Positions 31,623 to 39,028 of a stretch of DNA of 64,000 bases are shown in pieces. The stretch comes from Casp-actino8 sp964563545. Its GTDB lineage: Bacteria; Actinomycetota; Acidimicrobiia; Acidimicrobiales; Ilumatobacteraceae. The stretch's first letter is position 1; each line of letters begins with the position of its first letter. A model generated the notes under the pieces. It saw only the letters and a program-made list of their open reading frames with translations, had not been told where the DNA came from and made no database searches. Position numbers and translations under genes: made by a program. The stretch covers positions 131,296-195,295 of the forward strand of contig CAZLXB010000001.1 of NCBI GenBank assembly GCA_964563545.1. Reading direction: 5' to 3'.

Positions 31623-33576
31623 CGAGTCCGTGTCCAGACGCCGCGACGAGCCCTGGCTCATGCGTACGTATTCGGGTCATTCCACGGCCAAGGCGTCGAA
31701 CGAGCTCTACCGAACAAACCTCGCCAAGGGCCAAACGGGGCTGTCGATCGCCTTCGATCTACCCACCCAGACCGGCTACGACCCCGACTCGCCGATGGCG
31801 GCCGGTGAGGTCGGCAAGGTCGGGGTTCCGGTGTCGCACCTCGGCCACATGCGAACTCTCCTCGACGGCATCCCGCCCGGGCAGATGAACACGTCGATGA
31901 CGATCAACGCGACGGCCGCCTGGTTGCTCGCTCTCTACGTGGCCAACGCCGAAGAACAGGGCGTCGCCCGATCAGCGCTCCGGGGCACCACGCAGAACGA
32001 CATCGTCAAGGAGTATCTCTCGCGAGGTACGTACATCTTCCCGCCGGTTCCCTCGCGTCGTCTGATCGTCGACATGGTGGTGTGGTGCGCCAACAACGCT
32101 CCCAAGTGGAACCCGATGAACGTGTGCTCGTACCACCTCCAAGAAGCCGGAGCCACGCCGGTTCAGGAGATCGCCTACTCGCTCGCCACCGCCGTCGGTG
32201 TGCTCGATGCCGTTCGCGATTCGGGTCAGGTCCCACCCGAACAATTCCCGCAGGTCTTTGCGTCGATCTCGTTCTTCGTGAACGCCGGTATCCGCTTCGT
32301 CGAGGAGATCTGCAAGATGCGCGCGTTCACCGAGTTGTGGGAGCGCATCGGCCGCGAGCGTTACGGCGTCCAGGACGACAAAGCCCTCCGATTCCGCTAC
32401 GGGGTACAGGTGAACTCTCTCGGACTCACCGAGGCCCAACCCGAGAACAACGTTCAGCGAATCGTGCTCGAAATGCTCGCCGTGTCACTTTCCAAGAACG
32501 CCCGGGCCCGCTCGATCCAACTCCCGGCCTGGAACGAAGCTCTCGGTCTGCCGACACCTTGGGATCAGCAGTGGAGTCTGCGCATGCAACAGGTGCTCGC
32601 CTTCGAGACCGATCTCCTCGAGTACGGCGACATCTTCGACGGCTCTCGCGTCATCGAGGAAACCACTGCGCGAATCCGCGACGAAGCGTGGGCCGAGTTC
32701 GAGGAAGTCCTCGAGCTCGGTGGCGCCTTCGAAGCCGTCGATCATCTGAAGGGTCGACTCGTCCGTTCGATGGCCGAACGGACTCGAAGGATCGAGAGCG
32801 GTGAGCAGACGGTCGTCGGAGTGAACAGTTACCGCGAGACGGAGTCATCACCTCTTGGCGGCGAGGGAAAGATCGTCAAGGTCGATCCGGCGGTCGAGAA
32901 AGAAACCATCGACGACGTGAATCGTTGGCGGGGATCCCGCGACGAAGACGCAGTGAAGAAGGCGCTCGACGAACTCCGCCGTGCTGCCATCGAGGGTGAC
33001 AACGTGATGGAGCCATCGATCGCCCTCGCCAAGGCCGGAGGTACCACCGGTGAATGGGCCGGGCTACTGCGCGAAGTGTTCGGCGAATACCGAGCTCCGA
33101 CCGGAGTGTCGGCCGCAGTGGGCAAACGTCCCGGCGAACTCGCCGCCGTGGCCGAATTCGTACGTTCGATTCCGGGTGGTCCGCCCAAATTGCTCGTGGC
33201 CAAACCCGGACTCGACGGCCACTCCAATGGCGCCGAACAGATCGCTGTTGCCGCGCGCGATGCCGGCATGGAAGTCATCTATTCCGGCATCCGCCTCACA
33301 CCCGAGCAGATCGCGGCCAGTGCCCGCGACGAGGACCCCGATGTCATCGGACTGTCAATTCTCTCGGGATCGCACCTTTCGCTCGTTCCCTCGGTCATTC
33401 AACAACTCCGCTCGGCCGGAGTGACGATTCCGGTGGTCGTCGGCGGCATCATCCCGGAAGAGGATCGACCGCGTCTGATGGATGCCGGGGTCACGGCGGT
33501 CTACACACCCAAGGATTACGAGATCGGGCGGATCATGCGCGACATCGCCGAGATCGCCGCGAGCGGGCGTCACTAG
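31615..33576 (+). CDS. Coenzyme B12-dependent ethylmalonyl-CoA mutase (MeaA/Ecm)
   Basis: 653 aa, single chain. The head LMRTYSGHSTAKASNELYR, then LPTQTGYDPDSPMAAGEVGK, QMNTSMTINATAAWLLALY and GTTQNDIVKEYLSRGTYIF match Ecm/MeaA rather than methylmalonyl-CoA mutase. The C-terminal B12 domain has LDGHSNGAEQ (DxHxxG base-off ligand His) and VVVGGIIPEED. It converts ethylmalonyl-CoA to methylsuccinyl-CoA for acetyl-CoA assimilation. The partner crotonyl-CoA carboxylase is not in the window. Start ATG 31615 overlaps aat. Confidence 0.82.
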   Translation: MADESVSRRRDEPWLMRTYSGHSTAKASNELYRTNLAKGQTGLSIAFDLPTQTGYDPDSPMAAGEVGKVGVPVSHLGHMRTLLDGIPPGQMNTSMTINATAAWLLALYVANAEEQGVARSALRGTTQNDIVKEYLSRGTYIFPPVPSRRLIVDMVVWCANNAPKWNPMNVCSYHLQEAGATPVQEIAYSLATAVGVLDAVRDSGQVPPEQFPQVFASISFFVNAGIRFVEEICKMRAFTELWERIGRERYGVQDDKALRFRYGVQVNSLGLTEAQPENNVQRIVLEMLAVSLSKNARARSIQLPAWNEALGLPTPWDQQWSLRMQQVLAFETDLLEYGDIFDGSRVIEETTARIRDEAWAEFEEVLELGGAFEAVDHLKGRLVRSMAERTRRIESGEQTVVGVNSYRETESSPLGGEGKIVKVDPAVEKETIDDVNRWRGSRDEDAVKKALDELRRAAIEGDNVMEPSIALAKAGGTTGEWAGLLREVFGEYRAPTGVSAAVGKRPGELAAVAEFVRSIPGGPPKLLVAKPGLDGHSNGAEQIAVAARDAGMEVIYSGIRLTPEQIAASARDEDPDVIGLSILSGSHLSLVPSVIQQLRSAGVTIPVVVGGIIPEEDRPRLMDAGVTAVYTPKDYEIGRIMRDIAEIAASGRH

Positions 33577-33579
33577 GAA

Positions 33580-34290
33580 TCAGACCGAGACGGGTAGCTG
33601 CGATTCGATCCAACGCTCGAGGATCGGACCGCTCTCGAAACTCGTGATCAATGCATAGCGCGGATGATTGTGCGGATGCACCACCACGTGCCACAGACGT
33701 TGAGTGTCGACGACGAAACGCGCGCCACGAGGTAGAGGTACCCGCCGTTCGGTCGACGGGTCGGGTAATCCATCGGCGTCGTTGTCCATGAGAAGCATGT
33801 AACTGTCGGGCTGATCGGTGAGTTCGACCCATGAACGCACGACCCAGCCCTCATGGTCAGGGTTGAAGCGATTGTTGTCGTCCCGGTGGATCGACCGGAA
33901 CGCAGTGTCACGGTCTTGGGGCTCGAGTTTGATGATGCGAACCCGACCGAAGTTGGCACCGACCGAATCGACATATCGCCGGAGCGTGGGCGCGTGGTCG
34001 GCATTGGTGGTCCAGATCGCGTCCTTGTCGGTCTTGCCCTTGTCCCAGAATCCCCGACAGTCGAGCTGACCATCGGCCGACGCGAGTGGAGCGAAGTTGG
34101 TGTCGCCTCCGCTCTTCCAGTCCATGTATTCGAGGGACTCCCATTCGTGGGACGGCACCTCGAGGGGCATCGGACTCAGTGCAACGAAACCGGTTTCTTC
34201 GAGAACCTTCAGGCGAGGGTGCGGTGTATGAAGAGGAATCTTGACCGACCAGTGATCCTGATTAGGCCAGAACTTCTCGCCCGCGCTCAT
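33580..34290 (-). CDS. Fe(II)/2-oxoglutarate oxygenase, aspartyl/asparaginyl hydroxylase-like
   Basis: 236 aa. A jelly-roll with IHRDDNNRFN (HxD iron ligands, about residue 135) and RLWHVVVHPHN (distal His), followed by an Arg about ten residues on that would bind 2-oxoglutarate (HPRYALITS). RSWVELTDQPDSYML and a GARFVVDTQ strand complete the pattern. The substrate is unknown. It ends 3 bp after the convergent mutase stop. Confidence 0.75.
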   Translation of the reverse strand: MSAGEKFWPNQDHWSVKIPLHTPHPRLKVLEETGFVALSPMPLEVPSHEWESLEYMDWKSGGDTNFAPLASADGQLDCRGFWDKGKTDKDAIWTTNADHAPTLRRYVDSVGANFGRVRIIKLEPQDRDTAFRSIHRDDNNRFNPDHEGWVVRSWVELTDQPDSYMLLMDNDADGLPDPSTERRVPLPRGARFVVDTQRLWHVVVHPHNHPRYALITSFESGPILERWIESQLPVSV

Positions 34291-34296
34291 GACGAC

Positions 34297-34302
34297 AGTG
34301 TA
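34297..34302 (-). promoter_or_regulatory. -10 box TACACT, 2OG oxygenase gene
   Basis: 6 nt before the ATG at 34290. Confidence 0.5.
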
Positions 34303-34307
34303 CGAAT

Positions 34308-34664
34308 TCAGGGGGTCGTTGTCTGCGCGACGGTCGTCGTGACAGCCGGTGGAATCGAAGCCCCGACCGGCGGCACCTTCAACCGCTGACCGGCTTCGAT
34401 GGCATCGGGATCGGTAATGCCGTTGAAGGCGATGAGGTCATCGAGCGTGATGCCGAACGACTGCGCGATGCCGTACAGGGTGTCGCCCTGCTGGATCGTG
34501 TAGTACTCGACCGCCTCGGGAAGAGTGGTGGTCGTCGAGATCACGGGCGGCTGCGTCGCGACCGTGATCAGTGGCAACGTGCCGTAATCGTTTCCATCGT
34601 TGCTCCCACACGCCGACACGACGACGAGAAAGAGCATCCCGGCCGGTCCCACCCACTTCTTCAT
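34308..34664 (-). CDS. LysM-domain lipoprotein
   Basis: 118 aa. Signal peptide MKKWVGPAGMLFLVVVSAC with the lipobox Cys at 19, a Thr-rich spacer, then one LysM (about 52-96): YYTIQQGDTLYGIAQSFGIT and LDDLIAFNGI, with KVPPVG closing. LysM binds peptidoglycan glycan strands, so this is a small cell-wall-associated protein. The ATG at 34664 is supported by TACATT; an in-frame start at 34700 has no signal-peptide logic. Confidence 0.85.
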   Translation of the reverse strand: MKKWVGPAGMLFLVVVSACGSNDGNDYGTLPLITVATQPPVISTTTTLPEAVEYYTIQQGDTLYGIAQSFGITLDDLIAFNGITDPDAIEAGQRLKVPPVGASIPPAVTTTVAQTTTP

Positions 34665-34671
34665 GGCCGAC

Positions 34672-34677
34672 AATGTA
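34672..34677 (-). promoter_or_regulatory. -10 box TACATT, LysM lipoprotein
   Basis: 7 nt before the ATG at 34664. Confidence 0.5.
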
Positions 34678-34716
34678 CGGGGGACGGGAGTCCACCGCAC
34701 ATGCCACTTCGGTCCA

Positions 34717-35775
34717 TCAGGTCTGCCGACGGCTCACGAAATCGGCCAGGGTCACGAGTTCGCGCCGGGCATCGTCGGTGATGGGAGCACGTTCGATCGC
34801 TTCCACCGCCTCGGTCGCCAAACGACTGATCGTCCGCTCCATCTCGTCGAGGGCACCCGTGGCGACGATGACTTCCTGTACCTCGGTCACTCCGTCGTCG
34901 TCGAGGACGCGGCGTCCGACGGCATCGAGAACCTTGCGTTCTCGATCGCTCGACATCTCGAGGGCCAGTGCGAGGAGAGGAGTCGGCTTTCCCTCACGGA
35001 GGTCGTCCCCCACCGGCTTCCCGGTGAGCTCAGTAGACCCGAAAGCGCCCATGACGTCATCGCGCATCTGAAAGGCATCGCCCAGAGGTAGGCCGTAAGC
35101 ACTCAGAGCCGTGGTGAGTTCGCCAGCCCGTTCGGGTGCGGCCATGAGGGCACCAAGATGAAGCGGGCGCTCGATCGTGTACTTGCCACTCTTGTATCGA
35201 CAGATCCGCTCGGCTTTGAATCGACGTCGCTCGTGGTGGGCCGATCCCATGAGATCGAGAAGTTGGCCGACATTGAGTTCGATGCGAAGTTCGTGCCAGA
35301 CGTCGCGGGCCGCGGCTGAAATGCCATCGAGCAGGCGATCGGAATAGACGAAGGCAAGATCGCCGACGAGGATCGCAATTCCCTCGCCGTAGCGACGCGA
35401 TTCACCACTACCACCATCGACTCGGTGCTCGGCGGCGAACACTTCGTGCGTGACGGGCTCGCCCCGCCGACTCGACGATCCGTCCATGATGTCGTCATGA
35501 AACAGCGCGAACGCATGCAGTAACTCGAGGGCTGCTCCAGCGTCGATGACTTCCTTGCTCTCCGCACGACCTCCAGCACCGACGTATCCCCAATGGCAAA
35601 ACGCCGGCCGGAGTCGCTTGCCCCCGGCGTCGATCAACCTGGCGATCTCACCGACCGGCGATTCGAGATCCGAATCGAACTGCGACCATCGAGACTCCTC
35701 CGCGCGCAGGACTTCGCCGAGTCGGCGCTCCACCAGACCGGCGATGCGCAGTAACGAGGGCGGCGGAGTACTCAC
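34717..35775 (-). CDS. (E)-polyprenyl diphosphate synthase (GGPP-synthase-like)
   Basis: 352 aa. DAGGKRLRPAF (IPP-binding Lys/Arg), the first Asp-rich motif FHDDIMDGS (DDxxD variant DDIMD, about residue 93), GKYTIERPLHLG, and the second motif QMRDDVMGAFG (DDxxG/D). It extends allylic diphosphates with IPP. Product length is set by residues before the first motif (LLHAFALFHDD: bulky Phe and Leu), which favours a C20 to C25 chain, but this is a guess. The GTG start lies 6 nt after TAGGTT. Confidence 0.88.
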   Translation of the reverse strand: MSTPPPSLLRIAGLVERRLGEVLRAEESRWSQFDSDLESPVGEIARLIDAGGKRLRPAFCHWGYVGAGGRAESKEVIDAGAALELLHAFALFHDDIMDGSSSRRGEPVTHEVFAAEHRVDGGSGESRRYGEGIAILVGDLAFVYSDRLLDGISAAARDVWHELRIELNVGQLLDLMGSAHHERRRFKAERICRYKSGKYTIERPLHLGALMAAPERAGELTTALSAYGLPLGDAFQMRDDVMGAFGSTELTGKPVGDDLREGKPTPLLALALEMSSDRERKVLDAVGRRVLDDDGVTEVQEVIVATGALDEMERTISRLATEAVEAIERAPITDDARRELVTLADFVSRRQT

Positions 35776-35781
35776 GAGATC

Positions 35782-35787
35782 AACCTA
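35782..35787 (-). promoter_or_regulatory. -10 box TAGGTT, prenyl synthase gene
   Basis: 6 nt before the GTG at 35775. Confidence 0.5.
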
Positions 35788-35795
35788 CGGGGTGG

Positions 35796-36011
35796 TCAGT
35801 CTTCGAGACCGGCCACGACCTTGTCGATCTGCAACTTCGCGTTACCGATGCGTTCACGGCAGAGCTTGATCAGATCCGAAGCGCGGGCGACCTTCTCGGC
35901 CAGAACGTCGACGTCTACATCGGCCTCTTCGAGGTCGGCGAGAATCGCCTCGAGTTCGACGATGGCCTCGGAGTATCCGATCGCATTCGGGTCTTCGCTC
36001 TTCTTGCTCAT
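35796..36011 (-). CDS. xseB: Exodeoxyribonuclease VII small subunit
   Basis: 71 aa, typical length. YSEAIVELEAILADLEEADV and VDVLAEKVARASDLI are the two family helices; LCRERIGNAKLQID follows. It binds XseA, which degrades single-stranded DNA from both ends. The gene follows xseA by 12 bp. The ATG at 36011 has GGTGAGGTG upstream; the in-frame GTG at 36017 is an alternative. Confidence 0.9.
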   Translation of the reverse strand: MSKKSEDPNAIGYSEAIVELEAILADLEEADVDVDVLAEKVARASDLIKLCRERIGNAKLQIDKVVAGLED

Positions 36012-36023
36012 GGACACCTCACC

Positions 36024-37394
36024 CTACTTGCGACCGTCTTCGGGGACCACGGCACCCACCGTGCTCGTGATGGTCCCGTCGGGCAATTGCGTCGTCAGAA
36101 GATCACCGTCGACGACATCGGAGACCGACCGGACCACGAGTCCCGACGCCGTACGAGTGACCGACCAACCTCTCTTCATGAGTTCACGGGGGTCGAGAAG
36201 CCGGACGCGTGCCTCGAGACCCCCGACTTGCAGACTCGAACGTTCGATGACCTGCGGAAGACGGCGCCGCAATCGATCGCGGCCGTTCAGAACCCTGACC
36301 TCGTTGGCGACGAGAGAGCTGGCGACGCTCGTGTGAAGTCGAGCGGACCGGAATCCCAGACGCTCTTCGGCTCGGTCGACAGCCGATCGAGTGCGGGAGG
36401 CGATCTGATTGGCCATGATCCGAAGCGCACTGTTCGACTCACCGAGAACTTCGGTCGCAAGGCGAGCGATCGAATCCCACGCTTCTTCGGTCGATGTCAC
36501 GAAAGCATTGACTCGTTCGACGAGTCCGGCAGCACACGCGGTAGGTGTCTTGAAGCGCTCATGGGCGACTTCATCAGCGATGCTCGTATCGATCTCGTGC
36601 CCGATGCCGGTGACCACCGGAAGTGGCGATGAGGCGATCGCCCGAGCGATCTCCTCGGCATCGAAGGTGGCCAGCTCCGCCCGACTTCCTCCCCCGCGCA
36701 CGACGGCGATCACGTCGATGTCGTCACGAAGGCCGAGAGTGCGGATGGCCGAGGTCACGTCGCGTACTGCCGATTCGCCCTGCACCCGCACATCAGCCAA
36801 GCGAAGGTGAAAGCCCAGGCCGCTGCGTTCGATTTCGTGGCGGAAATCGGCCCAGGCCGCGCTCGATTCGCTCGTGACGACACCGACCCGCAAAGGGGCC
36901 GGGCTCAACTCGAGCTCGCGATTTCGGTCGTAATCACCCGACTCGCGAAGTCGGCGAATGAGTTCTTCGCGCTGGAGCGCGATGTCACCGAGGGTGAAGC
37001 GCGGATCGATGTCGCGCATGTTCAGGGAGATCTTCCCGAACGGGGCATAGAAGTCGAGCGAGCCGAACACCCGCACCTTGACGCCGTTCTCGAGGGTCAC
37101 TCCGCTGCGCTTCAGAACCGGGCGCAATTTGGTCATGACTCCGGCCCACAGATTGACGCTGAGTTGCGCCTTGCCACCTGATGGCGTCGCTTCCACGAGT
37201 GAAAAGTACGTGTGACCGTTCTTGGTGCTGAGACCCGTGACCTCACCCCAGACCCAGATGCCGCGGTCGAATGCCTCGCCGAGGACGTCGTTGATGGTGT
37301 TGGCTACTTCGGAGACAGAAAATGTCGTCGACGGCTCGTCGTCGTCGAGTTCGTCTTCCCAGTCATCGTCTTCGTCGAACAGATCGTCAGCCAT
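36024..37394 (-). CDS. xseA: Exodeoxyribonuclease VII large subunit
   Basis: 456 aa. An acidic head (DEDDDWEDELDDDE) precedes the OB-fold DNA-binding domain (about 22-120, with VWGEVTGLSTKNGHTYF). The catalytic domain has VGVVTSESSAAWADF, RGGGSRAELATFD, and TGIGHEIDTSIADEVAHERF with its conserved Asp/His, then a long coiled-coil that binds XseB. Cytoplasmic DNA repair nuclease. It lies 6 bp from mazG and 12 bp from xseB: a mazG-xseA-xseB unit. Confidence 0.93.
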   Translation of the reverse strand: MADDLFDEDDDWEDELDDDEPSTTFSVSEVANTINDVLGEAFDRGIWVWGEVTGLSTKNGHTYFSLVEATPSGGKAQLSVNLWAGVMTKLRPVLKRSGVTLENGVKVRVFGSLDFYAPFGKISLNMRDIDPRFTLGDIALQREELIRRLRESGDYDRNRELELSPAPLRVGVVTSESSAAWADFRHEIERSGLGFHLRLADVRVQGESAVRDVTSAIRTLGLRDDIDVIAVVRGGGSRAELATFDAEEIARAIASSPLPVVTGIGHEIDTSIADEVAHERFKTPTACAAGLVERVNAFVTSTEEAWDSIARLATEVLGESNSALRIMANQIASRTRSAVDRAEERLGFRSARLHTSVASSLVANEVRVLNGRDRLRRRLPQVIERSSLQVGGLEARVRLLDPRELMKRGWSVTRTASGLVVRSVSDVVDGDLLTTQLPDGTITSTVGAVVPEDGRK

Positions 37395-37400
37395 GTCTTT

Positions 37401-37679
37401 TCAGCATCCGCACGGCAACGACTGGCAACGTGGACACCCGGATGCGTAACGGTCGATGGCCGTCGTCAGATCGACGCCCATTTGATTGGCGAGACTCGCG
37501 ACCCACGCCAGCACGTCGGAGAATTCGTGGATCTGGTCGTCGCGTGAACCCTTGCGCACGGCCTGTGCCAGTTCGCCGATCTCCTCGGCCAGCCAGGCGA
37601 CCGTCGACGGCACCCCACGATCACGGTCTCGTTCGCCGTACGTGCGCTCGATGACGTCTTGAAGTTCGCGGAGATTCAC
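37401..37679 (-). CDS. MazG-type nucleotide pyrophosphohydrolase
   Basis: 92 aa. LAEEIGELAQAVRKG and FSDVLAWVASLANQ supply the ExxE and ExxD-like metal ligands (EEIGEL, then EFSDVL). The C-terminus CPRCQSLPCGC has four Cys, an unusual tail that may bind a metal. MazG enzymes hydrolyse NTPs or dNTPs to monophosphates. I chose GTG 37679, 7 nt after TACGGT; the longer frame to 37769 lies inside the upstream gene. Confidence 0.82.
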   Translation of the reverse strand: MNLRELQDVIERTYGERDRDRGVPSTVAWLAEEIGELAQAVRKGSRDDQIHEFSDVLAWVASLANQMGVDLTTAIDRYASGCPRCQSLPCGC

Positions 37680-37686
37680 GACCCCA

Positions 37687-37692
37687 ACCGTA
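37687..37692 (-). promoter_or_regulatory. -10 box TACGGT, mazG-xseAB
   Basis: 7 nt before the GTG at 37679. Confidence 0.5.
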
Positions 37693-37704
37693 GAGCGCAG
37701 GACC

Positions 37705-38409
37705 TCAGCTGGCGAGAGCGTCCCGGACCAACCGATCGATCGCTTCGATCTCCTGCTCGCCCGATGCACGAACCTTCACCGTTCCGTCGCCTCCCACCAC
37801 CACGAAGAAGGGAAAACCGTCCACCCCGTAGGCCCCGGCGGCATCCATGTCGGCTGAATCAGCCATGACCTCGAAGGGCCATTCCTTGTCGACGATCCAT
37901 GCCGACGGCGGGTAATTCGGACGATCGGCCGCCACGGCCGTGCTGATGCCGATCACTCGAAGTCCATCGGGAACCATGCCCGATGCATTCCATTCGACGA
38001 GGCGCGGAACTTCGGCGTTGCAATGCGGACACCAGTGGGCGAGAAAAACGAGCATGTAGGGCGTCCCGTCACCGGGAGTGACCGAGATCGGCGTGCCGTC
38101 GAAGGTTGCTCCGGATAGTTCTGGTGCACTTGCGCCGACGGACAGATCGGCTCCGGTGGATCCGAGCGGATCGAGGGCCTGTCCGCTCACGAGTACGGGT
38201 TGATTCTCAGCCGCTCCATCGACCAACGGAGCGGAGTCGGCAGTGAGATCCGAGACCTCCGTCGTCGAATCCTGGATGGACCCACCCGACGCTTCGTTGG
38301 AATCGTTTCCGGTGATCACCGAGATCACGAACGCGGCGGCGATCAACGCGAGCACACCGGTCACGATCCACTTCGTCGTTCCGCCCGCGGACTTCGTCTT
38401 CTCGGTCAT
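37705..38409 (-). CDS. Membrane-anchored TlpA-like thioredoxin
   Basis: 234 aa. One N-terminal helix (about 13-32, WIVTGVLALIAAAFVISVIT), a disordered spacer to about 85, then a thioredoxin fold with active-site FLAHWCPHCNAEVP (CPHC) and the cis-Pro segment GVDGFPFFVVV. CPHC is the DsbA-type dipeptide, suggesting disulfide formation outside the membrane rather than reduction. It lies 33 bp downstream of the DsbB-like gene, its probable partner. GAGAGAGGAAGTC precedes the ATG. Confidence 0.88.
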   Translation of the reverse strand: MTEKTKSAGGTTKWIVTGVLALIAAAFVISVITGNDSNEASGGSIQDSTTEVSDLTADSAPLVDGAAENQPVLVSGQALDPLGSTGADLSVGASAPELSGATFDGTPISVTPGDGTPYMLVFLAHWCPHCNAEVPRLVEWNASGMVPDGLRVIGISTAVAADRPNYPPSAWIVDKEWPFEVMADSADMDAAGAYGVDGFPFFVVVGGDGTVKVRASGEQEIEAIDRLVRDALAS

Positions 38410-38442
38410 GACTTCCTCTCTCGTCGGATCATTCGTAACAGA

Positions 38443-38997
38443 TCAGTCGGCGACTACGGGTCGGTTCGAGTGACCCGAGGGTGTGACGAACAGCAGAGTC
38501 GCGATCGTGACGAACCCGGCGAGAGCCATGAACGCAAGGGTCACGAAACCGAGTTCACGGAACCACACATCGGTGCACGATGGCCCCACACCACAGGCCG
38601 ACTCGCCCCAGGAAGGCTTCCATTCGATGACGTAGTGGTACGCCGAGACCGCTCCGCCGGCCACGAGCAAGGGTAGGCAGTACCAGCGGGCCCCTCGATC
38701 ACCGCGCCAGGCCGCTACACCGAGGATGGCCACGAGGGGATACATGCAGATGCGCTGGAACCAGCAGAGTCGGCACGGCACGAAATCGGCGACCTCGCTG
38801 AAATACAAACTGCCGGCGGTGGCCACTGCAGCCACGATGGCGCCGAGATGCAAGGACAAGCGACCGATGTCCGACGAGAAGCGGGCGGCCATCTCCGACT
38901 GCCGCCGAATGATCCTCAGCACGATCACCACCGCCGCGCCCCCGAGAGCGAGGAGTGCCAACAGAGCCGTGAACATCTGCATCGCCGACACGTCCAT
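38443..38997 (-). CDS. Disulfide bond formation protein B (DsbB)
   Basis: 184 aa, four or five helices. FVPCRLCWFQRICMYPL has the first Cys pair (CxxC in the DsbB context before the conserved Arg), and SACGVGPSCTDVW the second. DsbB reoxidises the thiol oxidase and passes electrons to quinone. With the CPHC thioredoxin it forms an oxidative folding pair. The ATG at 38997 is 10-31 bp from the divergent sulfurtransferase start, so the two promoters must overlap. Confidence 0.85.
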   Translation of the reverse strand: MDVSAMQMFTALLALLALGGAAVVIVLRIIRRQSEMAARFSSDIGRLSLHLGAIVAAVATAGSLYFSEVADFVPCRLCWFQRICMYPLVAILGVAAWRGDRGARWYCLPLLVAGGAVSAYHYVIEWKPSWGESACGVGPSCTDVWFRELGFVTLAFMALAGFVTIATLLFVTPSGHSNRPVVAD

Positions 38998-39028
38998 CAC
39001 CACAAGTATGGCGGCGAAAGATGCGAGG

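Noticed and set aside
38726..39028. N-terminal extension of the sulfurtransferase to 38726
   Set aside because: Overlaps the DsbB gene on the other strand and has no domain content; the fold begins after 39029.
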